From Orientallactaga sibirica (Eukaryota > Chordata > Mammalia > Rodentia > Dipodidae), in assembly GCA_036365145.1 (NCBI GenBank), contig JAEOAD010000015.1:37587501-37651500 (forward strand): a stretch of 64,000 nucleotides of DNA. Reading direction: 5' to 3'. The position numbers and the translations under genes are program-made. Shown here piece by piece: positions 11,025-22,404 of the stretch (positions are counted from its first letter, which is position 1; each line of letters opens with the position of its first letter). The notes under the pieces are model-generated. The model searched no databases, was not told where the DNA came from, and worked only from the letters and a program-made list of their open reading frames with translations.

Positions 11025-12230
11025 AATGTTCAAAGCCTCATTTGAGATTCAAGGCAGTACCTTATCTATAAGCCCTGTAAAGTTAAAATACAAGTTACAT
11101 ACTTCCAACAAATAATGTCACAGAGCAACTACACATATTCCAAAAGGGAAAAATGGAAAAGACCAATGCAAAATTAAAAAACAAAACAAAACAAAACCAG
11201 CAAAACAAACATTAAATCCTGCAGCCTGATGCACCTTGTACTTGTGATGAAATCCTCTGGGTTCCAAAAAGCTTGGACAGCTCAGCCCCACCAGCTGTGT
11301 TGCTTGCAGCCATCTATTGGACAGGCTGCAACCTGCAGTAGCAGCTTTCCTTAGTGGCTGTGGTGTAGTCCTGGAATGTTCAAAATCCTGGAGTTTCCAC
11401 TATAACCTATGGTTAATCTTTACAGCTTCATGTAATGGCCTCACAGTGTTTCCTTACAGTGACTTTGACCCTGCTTTGTACAGCTTACCCTCAGTAGTTC
11501 TCAGAAACCATAGTATAATCCATGATTCCTTATTTGATGAATTTTTTTTATGCTTCCAAAACCAGTGCCATGCAGGTAGCAGTGCCAATTTTTTCTGCCA
11601 TGTGGGAATGAAGCCTAACCTTGAAGAACAGGAAACATCTTCAGTATTCTTCCCTTAGGTCTCCTCCTTTCAATGCACTCCAACTAGCTTGAGCCTTCAG
11701 TGGGTTGGGTCTCACCCTCAAGGCATCTTTCTTATTGTCCCAATCATTATCTGACCCATCATTAATGGTGGTAAGCTCTTTAACAATTGCAGCTGAAGTG
11801 ACTACAGTCTCTGGGCCTGAGACCTGAAACCTGTTCACATTTCTTTTTCTTCCAAACTTTATATTTTTCATACCTTTAGGCTCTGTATTTTCTCTGCCAA
11901 ATGCATCAGTCCATTACTTTTAAAATATGATTTTGCTCAAGGTCTCAGGACATAGCCATAATGCAGACTATTTCCTTGCCAGAACATCACATGAATTGCC
12001 TCTAGTCCAGTTCCCCACAAAGTCCTTTTGCCCCTCTGAACCTCATAAGCCAAGTCTCCATTGTCCTCATTTATCTTGCATTTAGGTCTGCAGAACTGTG
12101 GAAGTATTAAGCTCTGCTTAAAGCATTGTAAGGTCTTTCTGGTTCTAAATTCCTCATTCTTTTTATAACCCAATTCTAAGAGTCTATCTCAGGTTTATCT
12201 CAGCAACCTCACTTCTAGTACCAATTTTCT

Positions 12231-12574
12231 CTAGTAGTTATTTTCTCTTTGCTGGCACAAGGCCAGCAGCAGCTCATGAAGGAAAGACTGATATTTGGTT
12301 TACACTTTTGAGTGGAAACCTATCATGGTAGGGATGGCATGGCAGGAGCAGAAAGCCATCATCACCATATCATGTCAGCCGGGAGGGAGAAAAGAGAATA
12401 AACTGAGGGCAGCAAGCAGGGCTGGACTACAAAACTCCCAGGGCCAAGCTAAGTGACACACTTTTCTTCCTGCAAGGCCCTACCTCCAAGAAGATTCCAC
12501 TACCTTCCCTAACAGTGCCAGTGATTTGGGATTAAGCATTCAAACACGTGAATCTCTGCATTCAAACCACCACA
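12231..12574 (-). repeat. 5' LTR of MaLR-type element
   Basis: Starts TGTGGTGGTTTGAATG at 12574 on the minus strand and runs to just before the primer-site-like sequence. Confidence 0.72.
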
Positions 12575-12779
12575 TAGGATACATTCAATAAATAGTTGCA
12601 AATCAGAAAGTAATTTCCAATTATGTCTAGGAAGGAAGTAGAAAATGTTGATTAGGGGCTCAGATTTGTGAAATCATCTCTCTTTTTAAGACACTAGCAG
12701 CCTGGTTGTCTAAGTTGAACTACATTTCACAAAGTATTTATCATGTCCATAGCTCATGTTGAGCACCACTTCATATACA

Positions 12780-13285
12780 TGTATTAGGGTTCTCTAGAGG
12801 AACAGAACCAATAGAATGAATTGTATTAAAAGGGAATTTATTGGGATTAGTTTACAGCAGTCCAGCAATCCAACAATAATGCTTGCAGGCCCAAGAGTCA
12901 TGAAACCCCATAGCTGGTCAGTCCACGAGGCTGGATGCCTCAGCAGTCCCAATCCAGCACTGAAGGGCCTGGAGGCATCCTGGAGAGACATGCTCTTCAG
13001 TCCATGCTGGTCTTCAGTCCACACTGGTCTTCAGTCCACACTGGAAAGCAGCAAGCAGCAAGCAGCACCAGAAGCCAGTGGGGAGGAGAGGATCCTTTCC
13101 TTCCCAGAGCTTCCTTAGATAAAGCCCCCCCTCCTAGGGGCCACCCACTCTGCAGGAAGGGCTCACCCTGGGGCAGGGATTTCTCCTTTAGATAATCCTT
13201 CCTAGAAGCAACCTTAGAGACACACTTATGAGGAATGTCTGTGGATTACTAAACAGATCAATTTGACACAAACTTAACCATTACA
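12780..13285 (-). repeat. 3' LTR of ERV-L
   Basis: A 506-bp LTR running, on the minus strand, from TGTAATGGTTAAGTTTG at 13285 to ...CCTCTAGAGAACCCTAATACA at 12780. A short direct repetition (CTTCAGTCCAC) lies near 12993-13040. The LTR is preceded internally by a purine-rich AAGGGGTCGACT tract. Confidence 0.82.
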
Positions 13286-13632
13286 AGTCGACCCCTTGTC
13301 AACTTGACACCAAACCATATCTCCTTACATCATATTTAATTTCCTAATGAAGACAGTAACAAGGTCATAGTTCTGCCTAACATGATAGAACTATCCCTCA
13401 TACAATCAGAAATGTACAATCTTCCCCCCAACACAAAGCAAGTTTCCTTGAGGAATGCTTAGTCTCTAATATAATAAGTCAAATATAAATTCAACAATGG
13501 TTAACTAGTGATATGATCTTAATCAGTATTAATTACCTAATAACAAAATAGAGGAAGAACAAAAGCATCTTAGTATTGGTCTAGATATGTACAAACACTC
13601 TTAAAAAGGTAAGACAGAAACATTCATGGCAA

Positions 13633-14115
13633 TTACAGTCCATATTTTGGTAACTGGTCACGTGGCCTTAGCTGGTATTTGTAACTGCCTTCTTCTACTA
13701 CCCATTCTGTATTTCCTCCACCTTCAGAAAGCACCTCAGCAGGTCTTGGTTCTTTGCCTGGAGGGGTAATCCATACCTTCATTCCTGAAGGATCTGGGCC
13801 ATTTATCATACTGCCTTGATTGGGTTGTTGCAGTTGTCCATTGACTTTGATAACAGGGCATGATAACACCAAGAGATGCCCTAAAAGATCTCCTGAACTC
13901 CAGACATACTCTTCCTTACCTCCATTGTGGAGGAGCAGTCCAATTTCCCCTTGATAGTCTGGATCAATTACCCCTGCTAACACTGTGACTCCTTTCTCAG
14001 CCTGTGCACTCAAGGGCATCAGGAGCCCAAAGTGTCCAGGGGGAAGTCTTAGCGTCCAGTTCAATGGAATGTTCTTTGTGTCTCCTGGTGAAAGCACTCC
14101 CCCCCCCCGGAACAA
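13633..14115 (-). pseudogene. Retroviral dUTPase remnant (ERV-L pol C-terminus)
   Basis: A 160-codon open frame resembles a dUTPase, the enzyme that hydrolyses dUTP to dUMP and keeps uracil out of viral cDNA. The clearest signature is Gly-Val-Ile-Asp-Pro-Asp-Tyr-Gln-Gly-Glu at about residues 47-56, corresponding to family motif 3 with its conserved Asp and Tyr. It is preceded by a Leu-Pro-Pro-Gly-His-Phe stretch at about 24-29. The Pro-Arg-Ser-Ser-like motif 2 is not intact. A Gly-rich C-terminal motif is not obvious, although Gly-Gly-Gly-Asn occurs near residue 138. It lies just after integrase, as in ERV-L, and continues out of frame from the integrase reading frame. Confidence 0.8.
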
Positions 14116-14930
14116 AGACCTCTATGTCAGCAGAGAGTAAGGTTGTGGGAACAGGAAGCAAAAATTGGGCTAATGGGTCACTTGAGGTGATGGTAAGTGA
14201 GACCATTCCCATTTCCACCCTTTGATTCCTGGACCCGTGAATCCAGGCTATAGGAAAACCAGTACCATATATAGGATGCTGATTCAGAGCATATACGGCC
14301 TGCTGGAGGACACTTCCCCAGTCCTCCAAGCTATTGCCACCTAGTTGGTGCAGTAGTTGTTTCTTTAAAAGGCCATTCCACTGCTCTATCAAGCCAGTTG
14401 CTTTAGGGTGGTGGGTCACATGGTAAGACTAGTGAATTACCTGATCATGAGCCCACTGCCTTACTTCCTTAGCTATGAAGTGAGTTCCTTGGTCAGAAGC
14501 AATACTTTGTGGAATACTATGATGGTGGATAAAACATTCTTTAAGCCCACAGATGGTAGTTTTGGCAGAAGCACTATGCGCAGGAAAGGCAAATACATAC
14601 CCAGAAAAGTGTCTGTTCCAGTAAGGACAAAACTCTGGCCTTTCCATGATGGAAGAGGTCCAATATAGTCAACATTCCACCAAGTTGCTGGCTAGTCACC
14701 CCAAGGAATGCTATCATATCAGGGGCTCAGAGTTGGTCTCTGATGCTGGCAGATTTGGCACTCAGCAGCAGCCGTGGCCAGGTCAGCCTTAGTTAGTGGA
14801 AGTCTATGTTGTTGGGCCCATGAATAACCTGCATCACTGCCACCATGGCCACTTTGTTCATGGGCCCATTGGGCAATGACAGGGGTGGCTGAGGAAAGAG
14901 TTTGACCACTATCCACAGAACAGGTCAGCT
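13997..14930 (-). pseudogene. ERV-L integrase remnant
   Basis: The pieces run in order from 14916 down. First is an N-terminal zinc-binding HHCC region (His-Glu-Gln-Ser-Gly-His, then Cys-Gln-Ile-Cys) at 14719-14916. Next is a core start, Trp-Asn-Val-Asp-Tyr-Ile-Gly, near 14650-14690. Then Ala-Ser-Asp-Gln-Gly-Thr-His-Phe lies within 14429-14647, and Gly-Leu-Ile-Glu-Gln-Trp-Asn near 14380-14395. All three acidic positions expected for the DDE triad are therefore visible, but on pieces separated by frame changes and stops. The C-terminal part overlaps the dUTPase frame. Confidence 0.8.
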
Positions 14931-15101
14931 TATCTACTTAATTATTAAAGTCATCCTCTGATGAGGTCACCTGCTGATGAGCATTAACATGGGACACAAG
15001 TATCTTTATATCCTTTGTCCATTCAGAGAGCTCTATCACATACACCTTCCCCAAATGTCCATCTCACTAATTTTTCAATTGTGCTCCTTCCAAGTCAGGG
15101 A

Positions 15102-15443
15102 TCATCCAGCCAGACCATTGGTCATAACCCATGAATCAGTGTGTAACTGCATGTCTGGCCATTTTTCCTTCCAAGTAAAATGCATAACCATGTGTATTGC
15201 CCATAGTCCTGCCCATTGTGAAGACTTCCCTTCACCACAGTCCTTCAGAGTTGTCTCAGAAAGGGGCTGTAATGCTGCAGCTGTCCACTTCTGGGAGGTG
15301 CCTGCATAACATGCTGAACCATCTGTAAACCATGCCCTAGTCTTCTCCTCCTCAGTCAATTGATCATAGGGCACACCCCATGATGCCATAGGTGCGTGCT
15401 TGGGGACAGAAAGAATTGTAACAGGAGTAGCAACCATAGGCAT
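15102..15443 (-). pseudogene. ERV-L RNase H remnant
   Basis: A 113-codon frame with the RNase H hallmark Phe-Thr-Asp-Gly-Ser-Ala at about residues 39-44 and a later His-Thr-Asp-Ser at about 98-101. Both Asp residues are expected metal ligands. At the position where the family has the catalytic Glu after a Gln-Trp-Ala motif, this copy has Gly (Gln-Trp-Ala-Gly-Leu). That change alone would abolish RNA cleavage. It lies between the RT and integrase regions as expected. Confidence 0.78.
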
Positions 15444-16089
15444 TTGGGCACTCTCCTCATGTAACTTACTTGTCCCTTCAGGGCCTGCTCAAGCCTGATC
15501 ATGGATATACCACTTCTACTTGATGATGGACTGCTGCTGTGCACATCCAACTTTATGGCCTGGTGGGTCAGATAACACCCAGCTCATAATGGGCAGCTCA
15601 GGTCACATAGTAACTTGAGGGCCCATTGTCAAGTGTATAGCTTCTACTAAGGCCCAATAGCAGGCCAAGGATATCTCTCAAAGGGAGAATAATTGTCTGC
15701 AGATGATGGCAGGGACTTGCTTCAGAATCCCAAGGGCCTCTGCTGTGATTCACCTATGGAGGCCTGCCAAAGGCTCCAAACAGTATCCCTATCTGCCACT
15801 GACACCTCAAGTACCATTCAGTCTGCTGGATCATATGGCCCAAATGGCAGAGCAGCTGCACAGCAGCCTAGACCTGTTGAAGAGCCTTCTCTTGTTCTGG
15901 GCCCCACTGAAAACTAGTACCTTTTTGAGTCACTTGGTATATGGAATGGAATAACACACCCAGGTGAAGAATGTGCTATCTCCAAAATCCAAATAGGCCC
16001 ATTAAATGTTGTGCTTCTTTCTTAGTGGTCAGAGGGGCCAGGTGCAACAACTTATTCTTCACCTTAGAAGAAATATCCCTGCACATGCG
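15444..16089 (-). pseudogene. ERV-L pol connection region, badly broken
   Basis: This lies between the RT palm and RNase H of the same provirus and should be the RT thumb and connection. No frame stays open for long (15356-15550 is the longest nearby), and I can name no motif in it. Assigned by position only. Confidence 0.55.
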
Positions 16090-16863
16090 TCACCACTGAA
16101 CTCCTAGAAATTTCACCCAGGGGGAAGGTCCTTGAATTTTAGATGGATTTGTTTCCCATCCCCTGATGCACATATGCTCTACCAGCAACTCCAGAGTGGC
16201 TGCCACCTCCTGCTTATTTGATCCAATTAACATAATGTCATCAATATGATGGATCAATGTGACACCTTGTGGAAGGGTCAGGTGATCAAGATCCCTGCAA
16301 ACTAAGCTATGACACAGGGCTGGAGTTTTACCTTGAGGTAAAACAGTAAACATGTACTGGTGACCTTGCCAGCTGACAGTAAATTGCTTCTGGTGGTCCT
16401 TATGGACATGTATGGTGTAGAAGCATTCACCAGATCAATAGCTGCATACCAGGTACCAGGAGATGTGTTAATCTGCTCAAGTAAAGAAACGACATATGGT
16501 ACAGCAGCTGCAATTGTGGTCACCACTTGATTAAGTTTCCAATAATCCAGTGTTATTCTCCAGGATCTGACTGTCTTCTGAAAAGGCCAAATAGGAGAGT
16601 TAAAGGGAGATGTGGTGGGAACCACACACCCCCGCATCCTTCAAGACCTTTATAGTGGCATTAATTTCTGCAATCCCTCCAGGGATGCGATACTGTTTCT
16701 GGTTCACTATTTTCCCTGGTGGAGGGAGCTCCAATGGCTTCCATTTGGCCTTTCCAAGCATAATAGCCTTTACTCCACAAGTCAGGGAACCAATGTGGGG
16801 ATTCTGCCAACTCCTAAGAATATCTATCCCAATTATGTATTCTGGGTCTGGGGAAATAACCAC
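16090..16863 (-). pseudogene. ERV-L reverse transcriptase remnant
   Basis: Three overlapping minus-strand pieces (16600-16863, 16302-16637, 16090-16353) cover the RT fingers and palm, joined only across two frameshifts. Visible motifs are the N-terminal Gln-Tyr-Arg-Ile-Pro segment, Ala-Ile-Asp-Leu (first catalytic Asp region) and, at 16237-16248, the active-site box read as His-Ile-Asp-Asp. The family normally has Tyr at its first position (codon CAT here). The two catalytic Asp residues remain. The domain ends in a Lys-Phe-Leu-Gly motif. Frameshifts make it non-functional. Confidence 0.82.
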
Positions 16864-17075
16864 AGGATGAGTTCAGGGACCCACTGGACCTACTGTCAGT
16901 CTAACATTTGCCAAAACTCCATTGATCACCTGTCCTCCATAAGCACCTACTTTAACTGGAGGGCCACAATGCCATTTGAGGTCTCCTGGAATCAATGTCA
17001 ATTCAGAACCAGTGTCCAGTAAGCCCCAAAACTTCTGATTACTTCCTTTTCCCTGGGGTACAGTTATTCTAGCAA
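16864..17075 (-). pseudogene. ERV-L aspartic protease remnant
   Basis: The active-site tetrad Asp-Thr-Gly-Ser is encoded at 17005-17016 on the minus strand, preceded by Phe-Trp-Gly-Leu-Leu and followed by Glu-Leu-Thr-Leu-Ile, a typical retropepsin context. An in-frame TGA lies about 45 codons later, near 16873, just before the frame that leads into RT. In the intact family the protease cuts the gag-pol polyprotein. Confidence 0.75.
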
Positions 17076-18760
17076 AAGGCCACAGGTCCCTCTGAGGAAG
17101 GATAGAACTAAGCTTAATATCGAAACTCTTGGGGATTGTGGGAGGATCCTTGGTTAAGGGGGCTCAGGCACCCCTTCAATCAAGGGGCTCAGGATCCATA
17201 AACTGAAAACTGGTTAAGAGGCCTTGATTCTGTTACTAGAATTCAAAGTAGCCTTTCAGTGGTTTGCTCTGGAACTTTTCTGCTTATATACATCAAGCAG
17301 GAACTTAGCAGGCTTTTTATCTATTTCACTTCTGGGAACACCATGATTTATCAGCCAGTACCAAAGGTCTACATGAGTCATACAGTTACGAGCATTGTTT
17401 TGTCTACATTATCCATTATGGTAAACATGTTCACCTTGCCTTTGGCCATTCAGTGCTGGTACTTGGCCCTTGTTACCCCGAGAGCCAGTTAGACCCATTG
17501 CATCTAAGTTGACTTAATGCAGCAACTGCGGCTCCCAGTGTGATGTCTTCTTTAGATATTATGGCAACTACTGGCAACTTTAAGTATGTTGGGGCTCCCT
17601 TCACAAATCTGTTTCTTATAGTATTAGTGGGGGGCACATCTTCTGGATGCTCCTATTGTGGGGGTAAAGATGAGTTTACATGTCAAATCCATTCCAGCAT
17701 TCCAAGTTCTCTGAGCCTTTTAATCCCTTCATCAACATTAAGCAAAGGGATATCAGGCAGCTCAAGCTCATTCACAGTAGGCCATGTTTGGATCCATACT
17801 TCAGCCAACCAGTCAAATAAACCCTTGGCACCTCTTCCAACTGCACAAATTGCAGTGTTAAATCTAAAATCTCTGCTCAATTGGACCCATTTCAGTAAAT
17901 TCAGCTTGATCAAATCTTATATTCATTCTGCCATCATCCCACACTCTTAAAATCCATCCCCACACATATTCCCCATGCTTCTGCCTATACAAGTTAGAAA
18001 GGTCCTGAAGTTCTTTAGGGGTGTACCTCACTTCCTCTTGAGCCACACTTTCTAACTCACCTTTAGGGGCATGTATAGCATTATGCCTTGTTTCAGGCTT
18101 AGAGGCAAAGATGGGTGGACACTGAGAATCATCAGCACTTCCTGCAGGGAGGGTCATTGCTGGTTCCTCAGACAAAGAAGGAGTGATTCCCTCAGGCAAG
18201 GATGTAGAGGGCAATACTTCAGGCTTCAGTGGTGCTGGGGTGGGGATGAAACTTCTCCTAAATGAGGGGAAGCCACATTCTCATGCAAAACAACTTCTTC
18301 AGAATCTGAGAGTTCAATGTCCCCAGATTCTTCAGGGTCTTCCCACACATCTCCATCCCAAGTCATAGGATCCCACTCTTTTCCAATCAGTGCCCTCACT
18401 TTAACTTCTGATAGCCTGTGAGGCTGGGAATTGAGCTTACATTGCAAGTTAGCCAATCTTACAATGAGAGCTTGGGTTTATTTTTCTGCAATTTGAGTCC
18501 TGTTCTGGCTAGAGAGGAGACTCTCCTCCAGGGTACCCTTAGAAACCTTCAGATTAAGCTTAGAAATTTCCTTACTGAGCTTCTGCTTTTCTCTCAATAG
18601 TTTATCCAGAGATGCTAGAAGCAACCAGCCAGCATCATCATTTGTCTTACTTTTCCATAAATATTCAAAAGTTCTAGATACAGAGTCACTAAATTCTTTG
18701 CTCCTCAGGATCAAGACATGACTCAAGATCACCAAATACATCTATCTCATGGAGTTCTTT
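17076..18760 (-). pseudogene. ERV-L gag remnant
   Basis: Gag runs from about 18760 down to about 17100 in several broken pieces. The N-terminal piece 18478-18741 is rich in Lys/Leu/Glu and probably coiled-coil. It meets an in-frame TAA at 18478-18480, and the same frame continues to 18226. A frame change then leads into 17864-18214, with a Tyr-Arg-Gln-Lys-His-Gly-Glu-Tyr stretch, followed by 17683-17913. The nucleocapsid end (about 17200-17500) has no clear open frame. Assignment rests on position between the 5' LTR and protease. Confidence 0.7.
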
Positions 18761-18861
18761 AAATAGTGCACACCATGGATTATTAATTCACTCCTTATTA
18801 CCAGTTAAAGTGCTCTTCTTACTACCAGTAGAGCCTTTAGTGGTACTGAAGTTGGAGAACC

Positions 18862-19124
18862 AACTCCAGAGACCACAAAGCAGCAAGCAGGGAACAGCAA
18901 GCAGTATCAACCGCCAGTGGGGAGGAGAGGATCCTTTCCTTCCCAGAGCTTCCTTAGATAAAATCCCCCCTCTGAGGGGCCACCCACTCTGGAGGAAGGG
19001 CTCACCCTAGGGCAAAGATTCCTCCTTTAGTTAATCCTTCCTAGAAGCAACCTCACAGACACACTTATGAGGAATGTCTGTGGATTACTAAACAGATCAA
19101 GTTGATACAAACTTAACCATCACA
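18862..19124 (-). repeat. Truncated 5' LTR of ERV-L
   Basis: It matches the 3' LTR (12780-13285) from its TG end at 19124 down to about 18870 and then stops matching. About half of the LTR, the part that would contain its downstream end, is missing, and no primer site follows where one is expected. Confidence 0.78.
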
Positions 19125-21842
19125 ATAATGATCTGTTTTTAAACACTTATTAAAAAGAACAATTGATATTGTTATTCCTCAATTTATATGTGAACAAATA
19201 AAGCATCTGCCTCAGGTCTTGAAACTACTGCACTGAAGCAGGATTTGATCATAAGACTGACCCTATAGTTTATGATTGCTCCACTATATTCTGAGGAACC
19301 TGTGCTACTTTCTTAATTAAATGGGATTTTATTTGCCTCATTTGCATAGCATATATATTCCAAACAAATTTCTATCTCAGAGCCTCTACAAACATGATCA
19401 GGAAACATACTAGGACAGAAACATTTGTATAAATGTGTTTTTACCAAACTGTTTAAAAATTTGATCTATGCCTTAATATGCTTTTGTATTCTCAGGAGTC
19501 ATTATTAGAAAATCCTCCACATAACTTCATGAAAATGCATTAATCATTTTAATCATCACCCTCTAATCATGGACAAAAATATCATATTATTAACTCTGAC
19601 TGAATGAATATAAAAGCTAGCCCCTTCCATCATTAAATAGGTTTGGATGAATATTCACAAAAACTGAACATAAGGTAGGCCCCCATATCCTTTAAACAAA
19701 TAGTGGACTACATAGTTTTCCTGAAAAATGTATGTGGTTATAATTCTACCTTTTTGTTCCATCTTCAAAAATGTATTACTTTTTTCCCTTGAAAATACAA
19801 TTTAATGCTCCTTTGTTTTCACTAGGTCAACGGAAGTAGCAACACAATAATAAACTTTTCCTGCTAGATGTTACCCTTTTCTTTTTAGAAAATTAATTTT
19901 CCATCCATTTAAACTACTGTGCCAAATGGGTATCCTGCTTACAACCCAAATGCAACCCTAGTGCACAGGCAAAATGTCTCAGGTACAAAAATGACACTCC
20001 ATCAAATCTATATATCTGCTTTTAAAATGATTTTATTGGTAGTTTTTCCATTGCTGTTATAGGCTAGTCATATATTCTTTGAAATATTTCTTTTATTTTC
20101 CAATTATGTGTTGTGAAATATTTCAATTATAGAAATATGTGGCTGAATTAGAATGACTGTTCTCATTCACAGCCTATAATTTCAGAATTTTGATAATTGA
20201 AGGAATAAATTAAAATTTACCTTTGGTGAAAACCTTCAGAAAAAGGAATGTGAAAGAAATAAAGTCATTTGATGTTTCACCAGTAGCACAGAAACTCTAT
20301 ACTTATTTATTTGTAAGGTAGGTATAATTATATAACTATGTTTTATGAGAATATATATGAAAATACCTAGTATAGATTTTTGATATTTCAAGCTGAATAT
20401 TGATTCCTTATTCTGCATTTACTAAACACTTAACTGATTGTGACAACATCTGCATAGAAGATGCTCTCAGTGTCTTGGCAAAGGCAGACAAGTAATAACT
20501 ACATTACAATATAAATTTAATGGAGATATGTAAGATCTGATCTGTAAACAGAGATAAATATTTAAATATGTGATAATTTATACTTTTCTTAGTTCATGAT
20601 AAGCATTTGAAGTAAGTTTGAACTACCAGTTTTATAAAACTCATCATCCTAACCCTTGAGCTGCTTTTGCTACATGACTACCATGCCAAGCCACAGACAA
20701 GTATCTTTATATGTGTACATCATCTAGTCATTACAAGAGACATGTGAAGAGACTACTTTGATCTCTATTTTATACATGGTGAAGCTATTCAATGTTTCAT
20801 TGACTTCTGTTATACAACTAGTAAGTGAGGTAGTCAGAACATGGGCATAGATATGACTGCCTTCATGTCTTACTTGTTCCTCTATTTACAGCTGAGACTG
20901 CAACTCAGAGAACATCACACTGGGGATAAGGAACAAACATATTTTAATTGTGAATTAATATATTCATCATGGGTGAATGATATAAAGGAGAGAGTGACAA
21001 TTAGTTCCTTGATCTCTATAGTCAACACAGAAATCATCTTGGTTTGTCCCATCAGTCATCATTCAACAAAACTAGGATATGTCAACAGATAATTTGCTGA
21101 GAAGAAGCCACAAAATCAGATTAGATAAGCCTACTTTGAGTTTGAATATTAACAGTGCCAATTCTAACATTCAATCTTCTAAAAATTTTATTGGTGATTC
21201 AGACTACCAAATAGATAACTTTCAGATGGCTTCCAACTGCAACCAAATGTTTAAACAAGCTGCTAACCCTTATTCAGGAAAGCTAAAAGTGTTAAGAAAA
21301 CTCCTTAATTATATTACTGCAGACTAAACCAAGACAAAAAAACAGATTCTCATTATAAGAGCCGATTACTTCAGAGATGCTCTATAGTGTTCTTTTAGAC
21401 TAACCAGTGATCACTTCCCTTGCTTCTGACAAAAATCATTGTCCTGAGATAACAATTGTATTACTAAATTTTGCCTTATATAAATCAATATGTGAAAATT
21501 TTCTGCCAGATAAAAAACATACTCTCTGTGTAATTTACACTGTTCTTCCTTTCTGACAAAAAGCACTATATGTAAACTATCATCCTGTCATTGGTATTTA
21601 GTGGGTAGAAAGCTTAGAATTAAGTTTTACTTTTATTAATTTACAGCAACTAGGTAAATTATAAGTCTAGCAGTTTTTCTTTCCTTTTCCTTTATTTATG
21701 TTGTAATAGAGTTCCATTTTTAAAACAAAAGATAAAAGTGTTTAATTATTATTCTATCATTTTGGTTTTTATTCTATAATTTTATAAGTATATAATCACA
21801 TTTATTCCAGATTTAAAATTATTCTTCACATGGGAATTATGT
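19125..21842. other. No gene recognised, AT-rich unique sequence
   Basis: About 2.7 kb without recognisable SINE, LTR, L1 or protein signatures. The longest open frames (about 83 codons near 20841-21327) have no motif I recognise and no supporting context. Confidence 0.5.
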
Positions 21843-22021
21843 TGTTTTTTTGTTTGTTTGTTTGTTTGTTTGTTTGTTTGTTTTTTGAGGTAAGGTTTTA
21901 CTCTAGCTCAGGCTGACCTGGAATTCACTATGTTGTCTCAGGGTGGCTCGAATTTACGGCGATCCTCCTACCTCTGCCTCCCAAGTGCTGGGATTAAAGG
22001 CATGAGCCACCATGCCCAGCT
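21843..22021 (-). mobile_element. B1 SINE with (TTTG)n tail
   Basis: A well-preserved minus-strand B1 (CTCAGGCTGACCTGGAATTC ... GTGCTGGGATTAAAGGCATG). The poly-A tail has become a TTTG repeat at 21848-21882. Confidence 0.92.
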
Positions 22022-22061
22022 GGAATTTTATTGTTTTAAGCAAAGTCTACCACACACTTAC

Positions 22062-22404
22062 TGTTGCAGTTAACTGATCATTGCTGGGATAAAGCACCTA
22101 ACCAAAAACAACTGATGGAAAGAAAGTATTTATTTTGGCTTAAAGTCTCAAGGGGAAGCTTCATGATGGCATGGGAAAGCATGGCACAAACAGAGACTAA
22201 ACAACCTCTGCCACAGCAGATAGAAAATGGCAGCAAGAGAGTGATCCCACTAACACTGGCAAGCTAGAGGTTAATAACTATCAAGCTCCACCCCTAGTAA
22301 CTCAACTACTCTAGCAAGTTTAAAACTCTCTAGTTGCTACCAACAGGGGAACAAGCATTCCAAACACATAAGTCTATGGGGGACAACTGATTCAAACCAT
22401 GCCA
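22062..22404 (-). repeat. 3' LTR of MaLR-type element
   Basis: Runs on the minus strand from TGGCATGGTTTGAATC to ...TAACTGCAACA. Pairs with 23529-23867. Confidence 0.75.

Larger units (their letters stand above)
10349..12574 (-). mobile_element. MaLR-type LTR element with two LTRs
   Basis: Read on the minus strand: 5' LTR (12231-12574), a primer-site-like TTGGTACTAGAAGTGAGG next to it (about 12208-12226), about 1.5 kb of internal sequence, a purine tract around 10676-10690, and a 3' LTR (10349-10675). The layout is that of non-autonomous MaLR elements related to ERV-L. The internal part has only short open frames, such as 76 codons at 11641-11871, with no recognised protein. A tRNA-type SINE is inserted at 10784-11022. 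I could not find a clean 5-bp target duplication. Confidence 0.75.
12780..19124 (-). mobile_element. ERV-L (class III) provirus
   Basis: A 6.3-kb provirus on the minus strand. In its own 5'-3' order it has a truncated 5' LTR (right end), gag, protease, reverse transcriptase, RNase H, integrase, dUTPase, a polypurine tract next to 13286, and a 3' LTR. A dUTPase domain after integrase and the lack of env are hallmarks of the ERV-L group, which includes the mouse MERVL family. Frames are broken throughout, so it is a fossil. The flanks are ATACA on the left and ATAAT on the right, which is only a partial target-duplication match. Confidence 0.85.

Noticed and set aside
20841..21327. Two adjoining open frames of about 83 codons as a small gene
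   Set aside because: No motif, no conserved composition and no exon-like boundaries. The length is expected by chance in this much sequence.
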